The notes under the pieces: generated by a model
What the model was told of the DNA's origin: nothing
What the model saw: only the letters and a program-made list of their open reading frames with translations
Database searches by the model: none
Part shown: one piece after another, positions 38,519 to 48,115 of the stretch
Layout: every line of letters starts with the position of its first letter
How positions within the stretch are numbered: position 1 is the first letter of the stretch
Program-made: the position numbers and the translations under genes
DNA from: Pseudomaricurvus alkylphenolicus
GTDB lineage: Bacteria; Pseudomonadota; Gammaproteobacteria; Pseudomonadales; Cellvibrionaceae
Length of the DNA: 64,000 nucleotides
Assembly (NCBI RefSeq): GCF_011683955.1
Contig: NZ_JAAQPI010000008.1
Location: 309,777-373,776, forward strand
Direction of reading: 5' to 3'

Positions 38519-40066
38519 ATGTTGCGCCCGAATAATCCGGAAATTGATTTTGAGCTGCTAAATAGGCGCATTCAGGAATCCCTGGATGCCTATATTGATG
38601 AAGGCAGTGCGGCCAACGCCTTTGATCCCGATGGGGCTATGGCTGATTCAGAAGACGAACAAACTGTTCCTGTGCAGGCGTGCGAAGAGCATGCACCTGT
38701 CGATCCCGCCACCAAACCGCCGGTGCTGGCGTATGATGATTGTGAGTTTGTACGGGAGGCATACAAGCAACTGCTAGGGCGCGAACCTGACCCCGAGGGT
38801 CTGGAACACTATGCAGCGCTGCTGCGCGAGGGGGGCGAAAAAACTCAGCTATTGGAGCGGCTGTGGCATTCCGAGGAGGCTCGTCTGTTTCGCGAAAACT
38901 CGCCTCATCAGGCCAATCTTGGGACTGATCTGAATAAATATCGTTCCAAACAAAAGTTATTTCAATTGCCGCTGGTCGGACCCATCTTACGCGTTTTGAA
39001 TGGCTCTCTGACGCTGCACAAATACAAACTGTTCCTGAATGCACGCCTGAATCACAGTTTCCGTTTACATCAGGAACAGCGTCAAGAGCTTAATCAACGC
39101 TTTAACGATCTGCAGCAACATGTGCACCAGCAACAGTCACATCTCGAACATCTTCAGGCGCATTTGCACGATACCCAACAAAAGCTGATTCGCCTGGAAC
39201 GAAAACACCAAACGCTGCTGGGACGACTGAAAACGGATCAATCCGACTTACTGCAACGCGAGAAAATTCGTGACGAAGCCGTGCAGCAACTGAGACTGCG
39301 TCTGACGGCGTTGGAAAGTCGACCTGTTGCAGCGAGTGCCGCTACTGTCGATGATGCCGGCACCTCGGCACCCGTCGCGGCGACAGCTACGGATTCCTCT
39401 TCCATCAACGAAGCTTTCTACGCAGCGTTTGAAGAGCACTTTCGCGGTGACCGTAAGACGATTTTGGAGCGCATGCAGTACTACCTGCCGTTGCTTGAAC
39501 GTTGTGAACCGCTGAAAAGTGGCGGCAAGCTGGTGGATATTGGCTGCGGTCGGGGCGATTGGCTCGATCTGCTGGCATCACAGGGTTATCCGTTACTGGG
39601 TATCGACTTTAATCACCACAATGTTGAAGCCTGCGTGGAAAGAGGCCACGAAGCCATTGCCACCGATGGTATTGAATGGCTAAGGCAGCAACCGGATAAC
39701 AGCATTGCAGCCATCAGCTGTTTTCACGTTATTGAACACCTTCCCTTTGAAGTACTCAGCAGATTGCTGGATGAGAGCCTGAGAGTCCTTAGGCCTGGCG
39801 GATTGTTCTTCGCTGAAACACCTAATCCAGAGAATTTGGTGACGGGCATTACGCATTTTTATACCGACCCCACTCACCTGCATCCACTGCCGCCGGCGTT
39901 CAGCGAATTTCTGCTGCAATACAAAGGCTTTGGCGATGTTGAGTTGCATCGACTCAATCCGATACCAGAAGAGTTTGCGTTGATAGAACATGGCGAAGTG
40001 GATCGTCGGTGTAACCAATATTTTTATGGGCCGCAAGACTATGCGGTTGTCGGCATAAAACCATGA
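38519..40066 (+). CDS. DUF4214/coiled-coil/SAM-methyltransferase protein; candidate chain-terminating methyltransferase
   Basis: 515 residues. Residues about 71-125 hold one DUF4214-type unit (REAYKQLLGREPDPEGLEHY). Residues about 178-267 form a Gln/Leu-rich coiled coil. Residues about 320-515 are a class I methyltransferase with the SAM loop LVDIGCGRGDWLDLLA at about 339-354 and ISCFHVIEHLPF. In E. coli WbdD a methyltransferase is combined with a long coiled coil that acts as a ruler for O-chain length; the kinase domain of WbdD is not recognised here. Placed right after wzm/wzt and overlapping the next glycosyltransferase gene (ATGA), it most likely methylates and so caps the polymer. The DUF4214 unit ties it to the three secreted proteins of the locus. 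Confidence 0.78.
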   Translation: MLRPNNPEIDFELLNRRIQESLDAYIDEGSAANAFDPDGAMADSEDEQTVPVQACEEHAPVDPATKPPVLAYDDCEFVREAYKQLLGREPDPEGLEHYAALLREGGEKTQLLERLWHSEEARLFRENSPHQANLGTDLNKYRSKQKLFQLPLVGPILRVLNGSLTLHKYKLFLNARLNHSFRLHQEQRQELNQRFNDLQQHVHQQQSHLEHLQAHLHDTQQKLIRLERKHQTLLGRLKTDQSDLLQREKIRDEAVQQLRLRLTALESRPVAASAATVDDAGTSAPVAATATDSSSINEAFYAAFEEHFRGDRKTILERMQYYLPLLERCEPLKSGGKLVDIGCGRGDWLDLLASQGYPLLGIDFNHHNVEACVERGHEAIATDGIEWLRQQPDNSIAAISCFHVIEHLPFEVLSRLLDESLRVLRPGGLFFAETPNPENLVTGITHFYTDPTHLHPLPPAFSEFLLQYKGFGDVELHRLNPIPEEFALIEHGEVDRRCNQYFYGPQDYAVVGIKP

Positions 40067-41151
40067 GTATCAGTATTCATCAGTTTGCCCCGGCAACGGC
40101 CATGGGCGACGGGGTTACCGGCGGTCTGTTTTATACCAGGGAAATGCTCCGAAAATTGGGGTATCGCTCGGAAATCTATGCCGGCACCGTGCCTCCGGGA
40201 TTGTCCGACGAAATCCATCTATCGCCTTACCTTGACGTCACAGATTGCCAGTTGCTGCTGGTGCACCATTCCATGGGGCACGAGTTTGAACAGTGGTTAT
40301 ATGACCTGGACTGCCCCAAGGTCCTGATGTATCACAATATTACACCAGAGCATTATTTTCTGGAGGACTCTCCAGAGCACTTTTTTGCCAGCATTGGCCG
40401 GGAACAACTGCGAGCCTGGCCTCATCGCTTTGTCGGTGCCGTTGGTATGTCTCCGTACAACAGTCGTGAGCTGAAGCAGGCCGGTTTCTCTCCGGTTGCC
40501 ACCTTGCCTTTATTGGTAGATCCCCGCCGTTTTGATGGTGCCAGCGTGGCACCGGTGGATTCGGAGCGACGTGGAGAGGGGTTGCTGCTGTTATCAATTG
40601 GGCGTCTGGTCGAGAACAAACGCCAGCATTTACTCGTCGATGCGCTCTGGCATCTCCGTCAGATGAATCCGGAGCTGAATGCGACCTTGTGCCTGGTGGG
40701 CGAAAGCAGCAGTGCCCGATACGATGCCGCGCTGCGGGCTCACGTCCAACGCCTGGGGTTGGAGCCGCATGTCTGGTTTACCGGCAAGTGTTCTGATGCG
40801 CAACTGCGTTGGCTGTTCGAACAGGCCGATACGCTTTGGTGCGCCAGCGAGCATGAGGGTTTCTGCATGCCATTGGTGGAGGCGGGTTTTTACGGTGTGC
40901 CGGTAGTGGCGTTCGATAGCTCCAATATTGCGGATACCTTGGGAGCATCCGGACTATTGCTGGACGATGCAAACCCTTCACAAATGGCGGCTGCAACGGC
41001 GATGCTGAATCAGGATTTGGATCTTCACCAGCAGTTGGTTCGTTCCGGGACTGATAATCTGCAGCGTTTCTTACCGCTTACGCTGCAACCCCAATTGCAG
41101 AATTTTCTATTGTCGTTGGGGCTCTGGGTGCATGAGGACGCAGCGTCTTGA
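40063..41151 (+). CDS. GT4-family glycosyltransferase
   Basis: 362 residues, GT-B fold. The N-terminal acceptor loop FAPATAMGDGVTGGLFYTREML, MYHNITPEHYF, the donor-domain start LSIGRLVENKRQHLLVDAL and the E-x7-E region EHEGFCMPLVEAGFYGVPV (about residues 263-281) are seen. It resembles domain 1 of the triple transferase encoded next (IHQFSLSCSPGDGITNGMF), so the two arose by duplication. Starts are coupled on both sides by 4-nt overlaps. Probably adds D-rhamnose or mannose to the O-polysaccharide. Confidence 0.87.
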   Translation: MSISIHQFAPATAMGDGVTGGLFYTREMLRKLGYRSEIYAGTVPPGLSDEIHLSPYLDVTDCQLLLVHHSMGHEFEQWLYDLDCPKVLMYHNITPEHYFLEDSPEHFFASIGREQLRAWPHRFVGAVGMSPYNSRELKQAGFSPVATLPLLVDPRRFDGASVAPVDSERRGEGLLLLSIGRLVENKRQHLLVDALWHLRQMNPELNATLCLVGESSSARYDAALRAHVQRLGLEPHVWFTGKCSDAQLRWLFEQADTLWCASEHEGFCMPLVEAGFYGVPVVAFDSSNIADTLGASGLLLDDANPSQMAAATAMLNQDLDLHQQLVRSGTDNLQRFLPLTLQPQLQNFLLSLGLWVHEDAAS

Positions 41152-44100
41152 GCACGCTACCGGCCATTCATCAGTTTTCACTCTCCTGCAGCCCGGGTGA
41201 CGGTATTACCAATGGGATGTTTCTGATACAGCGGCTGCTGCAAGCGGCAGGTATCGAATCGGAGATTTACTGCGAGGAAATCCATCCGTCGTTGGCCGAT
41301 CGAGTGTGGCATCGATTGGATTATCAGGGTGCGGCACAACAGGTACTGCTGATTCATCATGGCATAGGGAACGGTTTTGAAGCCTGGCTTCGGGCACTGC
41401 CGGATCGTTGCTTTATGGTATTCCATAATATTACGCCCGCTCGTTTCTTTGCCGAAGATGATCCCATTCAGCCCATGTTGGAACAAGGCTGGCAGCAATT
41501 GGATAGTTGGGCGGATTGGCTCGAAGGGGCGATCGCGGACTCGCGTACAAATCGTGAGATTCTCGAAGCGCATGGATACGATCCGCTGCACTGCAAGGAT
41601 ATTCCTTTACTGGTGGACTTGCAGCAGTTTCAAACAACGGTTGCGGCGGATAGTTTTCGTCCCTTGGAAGATGAGTGCGCGCTGCTGTTTGTCGGACGTT
41701 TGATGAAGCACAAGAATCAACACGGTTTGATTGAAACATTGCATCACTTGCGACAAATGTCAGGATTGAACGCGCGCCTCACCCTGGTGGGCAGTACCGA
41801 TGACAGCGCCTATGTGGAAAAACTGGATCGGCAAATTGATCGTCTGGGTTTACACAACCATGTCAGAATTACCGGAAAAGTTCCTGCCGGCGAGCTAAAC
41901 GCCGAATTTCAAAAAGCCGACCTCTACGTGAGCCTGAGCCATCACGAAGGTTTTGGTATGCCATTGGTGGAGTCCATGGCTCAGCGCTTACCAGTGCTCG
42001 CCTACAGCGCCCCCGACAGCAACGTGCACCATACCATTGGTGCAGCCGGTATGGTGCTGGACAAGGACGACCCCAAACTCTGCGCGGCCACCATCGAAGC
42101 GCTGATGCAATCTCCACGATTGCGAGCGGCGATAACGAAAGCCGGCTCTGAGCGTCTGCAGGCGTTTGAGCCGGTGAGGCTCTATGAAGAGCTGGCGGAG
42201 TTTCTGCAACGGTTTAACATTCAGCTGCCGGCAACGCCCTCAAGTCTGGCATTAGACGCGCCTGCGGGCCAGTTGCAATACCTTATCGAAGGCCCATTTG
42301 ACAGCAGTTATAGCCTCGCCATCGTTAACCGTGAATTGGCCCGTGCCCTGAATCGCAGGCATCCCGGGAAAGTGGCGTTGCGCAGCTCCGAGGGGCACGG
42401 AGATTTTGAACCTGACGCTGATTTTCTGCAGCACAACCCCGATTGCGCAGCCATGTTCCGGTTGGCGAGAGTGGGGCAGTCCCGGCAGAACGCCAAAACC
42501 CATCTGCGTTTACTGTATCCGCCGCGGGCACAAGGCCTCAAGGGCGACGTCAATGGTATGGGTGCCTACGGCTGGGAAGAATCGGTGCTTCCGTGGGATG
42601 TGGTCAATGGCTTTAACCGCCATCTGCAATTTGTTTCCACCATGTCTCACTATGTCAGCCGCACGCTGATTGACAATGGGGTGACGACACCGATTCATAC
42701 GATAGGCATCGGCGCCGATCATATACTGGCCACTGAGCCATGTGATGCCCAATTGCCGGAACTTGGGCAGGGCTTATGTTTCTTGCATATCTCATCCTGC
42801 TTTCCCCGCAAAGGTGTTGACTGTCTGTTGGGGAGCTACGGTCGGGCGTTCAACGATGCCGATGATGTGACTCTGATCATCAAGACCTTCCCCAATCCTC
42901 ATCATCGTATAGAAGAGCAGTTGCAAACCTGGCGGCAGAGTGTGTTTCAAAAAAGGGGCCAGCAGGCACCACGGGTTATTCTGATCAATCAGGATCTCGA
43001 TGACGCCGCCATTCGTGCGCTGTATCAGCGGGCCAATGTGTTGGTCGCACCGAGCCGTGGTGAAGGCTTTGGGCTGCCAATGGCGGAAGCCATGTTGCAC
43101 GATCTCCCGGTGATTACCACGGCCTATGGTGGTCAGGCGGATTTCTGCAAGGACGATACGGCCTGGCTGATTGACTATCAGTTTGCTCGTGCAAATACCC
43201 ATATGGATCAGAGTGCATCGGTTTGGGTCAATCCGGACGTTGAGCACTTGGCGCAGTTGCTTGGGGAGTTTTATCGGCAACACCAGTCCGGAAAGCTTCG
43301 CGAATTTACAGCTGCAAGAGTCCAAAAGGCGCGGGCCTTGATTGAACGCGAGTATACCTGGGACGCCGTTGCCGAACGCCTGGATCTTACTATGCAGCAA
43401 GCGCCTGCACCGCTGTTGGATGCGGAGCTTGCTTTTGGCTCTCTCACTACCTGGAACAGTAAATGTGGTATTGCCACCTACAGTAAGTTGCTGTTGCAGC
43501 CTGCGCTGTCGAATACCTGGATTTTTGCAAACCGTGATGCGGAATTGACCGAAACAGATGGTGAACGGGTGTTGCGCTGTTGGGAGTCGGGTTCTGACGA
43601 CGATCTGACCCAGGTGGCCAACGCGGTGCAAGAAGCCGGCGTAAGGCAGTTGTTGATTCAGTTTAACTTCTCGTTCTTCCGACTGAGTCATTTGCGGCAG
43701 CTACTGCGCACGCTGTATCAAGGTGGCGTGCAGGTGTTACTGACTTTTCATTCCACCGCGGATGTGATCGAGGGCGAGGTTACCAAGTCGTTACGCGACA
43801 TTCTGCCAGAATTAAAGCAGGCGACTCGATTGTTGGTTCACGGCACCGACGATCTCAATCGTCTGAAAAGCTATGGGCTGGTGGATAACGTTACGTTGTT
43901 TCCTCACGGCGTGGCGCTGCCTTCAAAAAAACCACCTGCGCCACCTCAGTCTATTCGTGAGCATTTCAATCGTGTTCACCAAAGCGGGCGCAAGAGAGTT
44001 ATCGCCAGCTATGGCTTCCTGTTACCCCACAAGGGTGTTCGGCAGTTGATCGAAGCCTTTGCTGAACTGAGCTGCACTCGGGATGATTTGCATCTCTTGT

Positions 44101-44579
44101 TGATGAACGCCTGTTACCCGGTGGACGCCTCTGAAAAAGAAGCTGCGGAGTGTCGGGCTCTAATTTCCCGCCTGGGTTTGGAGTCAGAAGTCACTATGGT
44201 GACGGATTTTCTTCCAGACCATGAATCCCTGGCGTGGCTCACTGAAGCCGATGTCATTGTGTTTCCTTATCAGCACACCCAGGAGTCTTCCAGTGCGGCG
44301 GTTCGGTGGGGGTTGGGTGCCGGTAAACCGGTGATGTGTACACCCCTGCCGATTTTCGAAGATGTGGCTGAGGCTGTTCGCTTTCTGCCAGGGACTGAGT
44401 CTGCGGAATTAATGGCCGGATTAGACCAGTGGCTGCAGGAGAGGTTCAATGACAAGGAGCAACTGCAGCGTCAACAAGTGTGGTTGCAGCAGCATGATTG
44501 GCAGCGGCTTTCAAAGCGTCTCAAGTCAATGCTGACGGCTTTATACCTATATTCCGCTGAGGGCTCGTTGCCCCGCTGA
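41148..44579 (+). CDS. Triple-domain GT4 glycosyltransferase
   Basis: 1143 residues, three consecutive GT-B units. Unit 1 (about 1-365) has FVGRLMKHKNQHGLIE and HHEGFGMPLVESMA. Unit 2 (about 375-755) has FLHISSCFPRKGVDCLL and SRGEGFGLPMAEAML. Unit 3 (about 760-1140) has ASYGFLLPHKGVRQLIEAF and, instead of the EGFG loop, QHTQESSSAAVRWGLGAGKPV, as in GT4 members with a changed donor loop. Multi-domain transferases such as WbdA, which make repeating O-chain units, are precedents. Such an enzyme could add two or three linkages of the repeat unit. The last codons run into a 19-bp tandem repeat. It is the last gene of the operon. Confidence 0.88.
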   Translation: MSTLPAIHQFSLSCSPGDGITNGMFLIQRLLQAAGIESEIYCEEIHPSLADRVWHRLDYQGAAQQVLLIHHGIGNGFEAWLRALPDRCFMVFHNITPARFFAEDDPIQPMLEQGWQQLDSWADWLEGAIADSRTNREILEAHGYDPLHCKDIPLLVDLQQFQTTVAADSFRPLEDECALLFVGRLMKHKNQHGLIETLHHLRQMSGLNARLTLVGSTDDSAYVEKLDRQIDRLGLHNHVRITGKVPAGELNAEFQKADLYVSLSHHEGFGMPLVESMAQRLPVLAYSAPDSNVHHTIGAAGMVLDKDDPKLCAATIEALMQSPRLRAAITKAGSERLQAFEPVRLYEELAEFLQRFNIQLPATPSSLALDAPAGQLQYLIEGPFDSSYSLAIVNRELARALNRRHPGKVALRSSEGHGDFEPDADFLQHNPDCAAMFRLARVGQSRQNAKTHLRLLYPPRAQGLKGDVNGMGAYGWEESVLPWDVVNGFNRHLQFVSTMSHYVSRTLIDNGVTTPIHTIGIGADHILATEPCDAQLPELGQGLCFLHISSCFPRKGVDCLLGSYGRAFNDADDVTLIIKTFPNPHHRIEEQLQTWRQSVFQKRGQQAPRVILINQDLDDAAIRALYQRANVLVAPSRGEGFGLPMAEAMLHDLPVITTAYGGQADFCKDDTAWLIDYQFARANTHMDQSASVWVNPDVEHLAQLLGEFYRQHQSGKLREFTAARVQKARALIEREYTWDAVAERLDLTMQQAPAPLLDAELAFGSLTTWNSKCGIATYSKLLLQPALSNTWIFANRDAELTETDGERVLRCWESGSDDDLTQVANAVQEAGVRQLLIQFNFSFFRLSHLRQLLRTLYQGGVQVLLTFHSTADVIEGEVTKSLRDILPELKQATRLLVHGTDDLNRLKSYGLVDNVTLFPHGVALPSKKPPAPPQSIREHFNRVHQSGRKRVIASYGFLLPHKGVRQLIEAFAELSCTRDDLHLLLMNACYPVDASEKEAAECRALISRLGLESEVTMVTDFLPDHESLAWLTEADVIVFPYQHTQESSSAAVRWGLGAGKPVMCTPLPIFEDVAEAVRFLPGTESAELMAGLDQWLQERFNDKEQLQRQQVWLQQHDWQRLSKRLKSMLTALYLYSAEGSLPR

Positions 44580-44610
44580 GGGCTTGTTGTCCCGCTGAGG
44601 GCTCCTCACT
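44554..44610 (+). repeat. Tandem 19-bp repeat across the end of the triple glycosyltransferase gene
   Basis: Three adjacent 19-bp copies begin ccgctgaggg at 44554, 44573 and 44592; the third is diverged in its second half. The stop codon (TGA, 44577-44579) lies in the second copy. Because 19 is not a multiple of three, gain or loss of a copy would shift the frame and change the C-terminus. Confidence 0.85.
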
Positions 44611-44806
44611 GATCTGGCGCCGAATGGCTACCAGCTGCGGCGAAGTCGCCCTCAAATAGTGCTTTCTGTCCGCAATCCGAGCAATCTGGTGGATTTGTCA
44701 GCACTCATTGGTCATCTTTTTAGGTTGTGATTCATAGGATTGTTTGTTAGTCTAGGAAATCTGGGGTTTTATCAGGACCGATTGCATGGATTGCGGTAGC
44801 CTAGGT

Positions 44807-44840
44807 AGAGCTTGCTCAGTCTCTGAGTCTGCTCTTTTTT
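44807..44840 (+). terminator. Probable intrinsic terminator of the O-polysaccharide operon
   Basis: agagc (44807-44811) pairs with gctct (44831-44835) and ctcag (44815-44819) with ctgag (44823-44827) around a small internal loop; T bases follow to 44840. Confidence 0.6.
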
Positions 44841-44885
44841 AGGTCCTGACCACAGATTTGCGCCTGGCGCGAGAAGCAAATTCAG

Positions 44886-44913
44886 ACCGCTCCCTATGGA
44901 GCGGTTTTTTTTT
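44886..44913 (+). terminator. Strong intrinsic terminator
   Basis: accgctcc (44886-44893), loop ctat, ggagcggt (44898-44905) and nine T bases (44905-44913). It reads rightwards and is a back-up stop for the long O-polysaccharide operon before the convergent dehydratase gene. Confidence 0.9.
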
Positions 44914-44977
44914 GGTACAGGATTCACAGCACCTTCAAACACGAGAGCGCCATCCCGTGAATCCAAGGGTTTGGTGG

Positions 44978-46921
44978 TCAGACCGTTTTTGCTGGAGTGA
45001 CCACGCGAAGGGGTTGGGGTTTGACCGGCTGGTACACGAGGTCGTTGATGTGGCCGCTACCTGAGTAGGCTGTCGGGGTTTTCTTCAGAATGGCCTGTAC
45101 CGCCTGGCAGTCCCACTCATGGCAGGCAAGGCTCAGGGCATCAATCAATTCAGTGACCTGCTCCTGGCCAATGGAAGGGTCCAAGGCCTCGGTGATGCGG
45201 GGATGCTTGGTGCCGACCACATTGTTATCGATCAGCAGTTCCTCATACAGTTTTTCACCTGGCCGCAATCCTGTGTAGGCAATCTCAATATCGCCTTCCG
45301 GAAGTTCTGCCGTGCGCACGGTATAGCCACTCAGCTGGATCATCTCTCGGGCCATATCAGTAATCTTTACGGGTTCACCCATTTCCAGTACATAGGTCTC
45401 GCCCCCTTGAGCCAGGGCGCCGGCCTGAATAACCAGTTGAGCTGCTTCAGGAATCGTCATGAAGTAGCGAGTGATTTCCGGATGGGTTACGGTCACGGGG
45501 CCGCCCTGGGCGATTTGTTCACGAAAGCGCGGTACTACGGAGCCGGAAGAGCCCAAAACGTTGCCAAATCGGACCATGCAAAATCGCGTGGTGCGGCTGT
45601 TGTCCGCTACAGATTTTAATACCAGCTCTGCCAAGCGCTTGGAGGCGCCCATAATATTGGTTGAGCGCACAGCCTTGTCGGTGGAGATCAATACAAAGGT
45701 TTCTACGGATGTGATCTGGGCGGCTCTGGCGCAATGAAGGGTGCCGAATACATTGTTGCGCACACCTTCAATCATATTGTGTTCGATCAATGGTACGTGC
45801 TTATAGGCGGCGGCGTGATAAACCGTCTGCACGTTGAATCGCTTCATGGCGCTGACCAATCGGCCTTGGTCCTGGACCGAGCCCAATAGGGCGATCAGGC
45901 GCAAATCGAGCTGTTCGTTCTGAACGTGAGCCTGAAGCTCATTTTCTATTTGATAGAGGTTGTGTTCATTGAGTTCAAACAGGATCAGTGCCCGGGGTTG
46001 GAATTGGATAATCTGCCGACACAGCTCAGATCCGATGGAGCCCCCGGCACCCGTCACCATCACCACCTTGTCGCGAATGTTGGCCTGCATCAGTTCGCCA
46101 TCGGGTTGTACCGGGTCTCGCCCCAGAATGTCCTCAATCTGAATGTCCCGTACCTCTTCAATGTTGGCTTGGCCTCGAGTGAGGGCCTCAAGAGGTGGGA
46201 TGGTCTGGATCTGAACCGGATACTTCTCCAGCTGCCTGACGATGTGAAGGCGGTTGGCCCGTTCCACCTTGCCCAGTGCAAGAAAGATATTGCTGGCCTG
46301 ATGGCTGACAATAAGTTCTTCAAGGTCGCTGCTGGCGTAGACTTGGAGTCCTCGAATCTGGCTCCCCTGCAGGCGACGATCATCATCAATAAAAGCAATG
46401 GGCTGGTAATCTTTGCTCTGGCGCAAAGAGTCGGCCAGCAGGCGCCCGGCACTGCCGGCGCCATAAATAATGACTTTGGTGTCGCCGAGAGGGAACAGCA
46501 GCTGAACCACATTTCGCACCATGATACGTGGCAAGCCAATAAAAAACATGGCCGTCAGCAGGTAGATCAAGGGGACGGAGGTCGGCATGGAAGAACCCAA
46601 CAGTTGGGCACTCGTGGCCAGAGTCGCTGTGCTGATCAGCAGACCGATAAACACACTGAACGCGGCATCGTGAGCCATATATCGCAGGATTGCGCGGTAC
46701 AGGCCCAGGCGGATAAACGCGCCAATCGACACGCTGATGGTCAACAGGAGGCAGGTCAGGTCTGTTTGTGTGGGGCTGATCCAGGGTTCGCCAATGCGAA
46801 GTGCCCAGGCCAGATAGGCGGCCAGGCAAAGGCCAATAACATCATAGGCAACAGAAACCAGCCGTTTGGTTGGGCGTGCAGCTTCGAGCAGGGGTTGCAG
46901 CAGATTGTGCTTTAAGATCAT
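44978..46921 (-). CDS. Membrane nucleotide-sugar 4,6-dehydratase (WbpM/CapD/FlaA1 type)
   Basis: 647 residues. Four transmembrane segments in the first 140 residues (DVIGLCLAAYLAWAL, CLLLTISVSIGAFIRLGLY, FSVFIGLLISTATLATSAQ, LIYLLTAMFFIGL). Then a first Rossmann domain (KVIIYGAGSAGRLLADSL) and a second, catalytic SDR domain (VMVTGAGGSIGSELCRQI, YHAAAYKHVPLIE). The catalytic region STDKAVRSTNIMGASKR has Met in place of the usual SDR Tyr, a hallmark of the WbpM group. These enzymes convert UDP-GlcNAc to a 4-keto-6-deoxy sugar, leading to QuiNAc, FucNAc or bacillosamine-type sugars. The start at 46921 (MILKHNLLQ) fits the family better than the longer frame. It converges on the O-polysaccharide operon. 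Confidence 0.9.
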   Translation of the reverse strand: MILKHNLLQPLLEAARPTKRLVSVAYDVIGLCLAAYLAWALRIGEPWISPTQTDLTCLLLTISVSIGAFIRLGLYRAILRYMAHDAAFSVFIGLLISTATLATSAQLLGSSMPTSVPLIYLLTAMFFIGLPRIMVRNVVQLLFPLGDTKVIIYGAGSAGRLLADSLRQSKDYQPIAFIDDDRRLQGSQIRGLQVYASSDLEELIVSHQASNIFLALGKVERANRLHIVRQLEKYPVQIQTIPPLEALTRGQANIEEVRDIQIEDILGRDPVQPDGELMQANIRDKVVMVTGAGGSIGSELCRQIIQFQPRALILFELNEHNLYQIENELQAHVQNEQLDLRLIALLGSVQDQGRLVSAMKRFNVQTVYHAAAYKHVPLIEHNMIEGVRNNVFGTLHCARAAQITSVETFVLISTDKAVRSTNIMGASKRLAELVLKSVADNSRTTRFCMVRFGNVLGSSGSVVPRFREQIAQGGPVTVTHPEITRYFMTIPEAAQLVIQAGALAQGGETYVLEMGEPVKITDMAREMIQLSGYTVRTAELPEGDIEIAYTGLRPGEKLYEELLIDNNVVGTKHPRITEALDPSIGQEQVTELIDALSLACHEWDCQAVQAILKKTPTAYSGSGHINDLVYQPVKPQPLRVVTPAKTV

Positions 46922-47240
46922 TGGGCGTCCATGTTGGTGAGCGTCGTTAGCTTCTCTTCCGGCTGAGGGCAGTAGCAATATTCTTTAATACAAGCTGCGT
47001 GCTCAATGGCCTGGGTGGTTTCGGGTCCGACAGCGGTTGTAGCGCCTTGTTCCCTGGGGGCTCGACGACTGAATATCCCTATTTCGTTGGGTGCAAATTC
47101 TAACGCGCCGGCCGGCATGAGGAAAGGGTTTCAGGCCCTTGAGATTGTTTCAAAATGTACGGTTGGGTAACCAGAGGAGCCTGTCGAACTGCCCACAGGA
47201 CGTCTTTGCTATGCCTGCGGGCGTTCTGGCAACAGTACGG
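46922..47240. other. Intergenic region between dehydratase and Cys-rich protein genes
   Basis: About 320 nt without a supported gene. Both flanking genes run leftwards, so this is the upstream region of the dehydratase. No terminator or promoter stands out clearly. Confidence 0.4.
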
Positions 47241-47753
47241 TTATGCTTCTTCGGCATCATCGACAGGACACGAGCTGCACTGACAGCTGAACACGTTATC
47301 CTCACTGACATCGATGACATTGGTGAAGACCATGGATTGCGCTTCGCAAGCCTCTCGGCAAGCGCCTTTCGCGCTATTGGGGTTGTGCCAGTCGCCTTCT
47401 ATTTCGACGTCAGTCTGGTCTTCTTCGGTTATTTCACGGTCTGACTCGTGTTTGGCCAGATGCCGCTCACCAGCCCGCTCACCCACTACGATGGTCTCGA
47501 ACAGGTCTTCTTCAGCGTCATAGTGGCAGATGGCAACCTTGCCCCCGGGGCGCCCTTTGGCTTTGTCATTGCCGCCTGCATTATTGTCGTCGCTATTGCC
47601 ACCCGCATTGCTACCAGCGGCATCGCCCTTGGAATTCTCGCTTGCATTGGTCTGGGCGTTTTCGTTGGCATTTGCATTAGGTCCTGCCAGTGATGTGGTG
47701 CTCCACAGGCAAGCCGCAACGAATAGGGCAATCAATCTGTAGCTGATTCTCAT
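47241..47753 (-). CDS. Secreted Asn/Gly-rich, cysteine-containing protein
   Basis: 170 residues. Signal peptide MRISYRLIALFVAACLWSTTSLAG, then a low-complexity linker of Asn, Gly, Ala and Asp (about residues 25-68), then a folded part starting KVAICHYDAEEDLFETIVVGE with HLAKHESD, which resembles the small ICH...HLxxHxD domain seen in many secreted bacterial proteins. At least six Cys follow or lie in this part (CREACE, CQCSSC), suggesting disulfides. Ribosome-binding site AGGAG seven bases before the ATG; the longer frame is not used. Function unknown. Confidence 0.78.
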   Translation of the reverse strand: MRISYRLIALFVAACLWSTTSLAGPNANANENAQTNASENSKGDAAGSNAGGNSDDNNAGGNDKAKGRPGGKVAICHYDAEEDLFETIVVGERAGERHLAKHESDREITEEDQTDVEIEGDWHNPNSAKGACREACEAQSMVFTNVIDVSEDNVFSCQCSSCPVDDAEEA

Positions 47754-48115
47754 GATTTTTCTCCTAAAGTCCGTCTTTGAGGCGCGGTATGGCTTAACAA
47801 TCAGTTTGCACATTTTGGCACTAATTTCCACCTCGGGTGTAAGACTTGTTGGTTGTAGTGTGACGAGAGGTTATTCATGTGCTGCATATAGATGCTCTGC
47901 TTTGCCGGGGTATCAAAGTGAAGCAGTCTATAGGCTCTTGCAATAGTGAGGCATGTTTGGTCTGTATTCCGTTGCCTGAGTCACATCTACAGGTTTATGG
48001 CGTGATATTCATCTTGCCGCCTATTACTTCCATAGGAGGCTGGATGCGGTAAACTGCGCTCTGCGGGGATAGAACCTGCTGAAACACCCAATGGACAATC
48101 AATCAGGGAAGGCCT
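47754..48115 (+). other. Divergent intergenic region with a conserved 93-nt leader
   Basis: The left part serves the leftward Cys-rich protein gene and the right part the barrel gene. The last 93 nt (48023-48115) recur almost exactly before the paralogue at 50351 (50258-50350), with only about seven differences and no gap. Inside both is AGGAGG, followed after four bases by ATG CGG TAA (48044-48052), a possible two-codon open frame. Confidence 0.7.

Noticed and set aside
42792..43691. 299-codon minus-strand frame
   Set aside because: Shadow of the triple glycosyltransferase.
45926..46915. 329-codon frame on the plus strand
   Set aside because: Lies opposite the WbpM/CapD-type dehydratase, whose motifs are unmistakable; the frame shows no family features.
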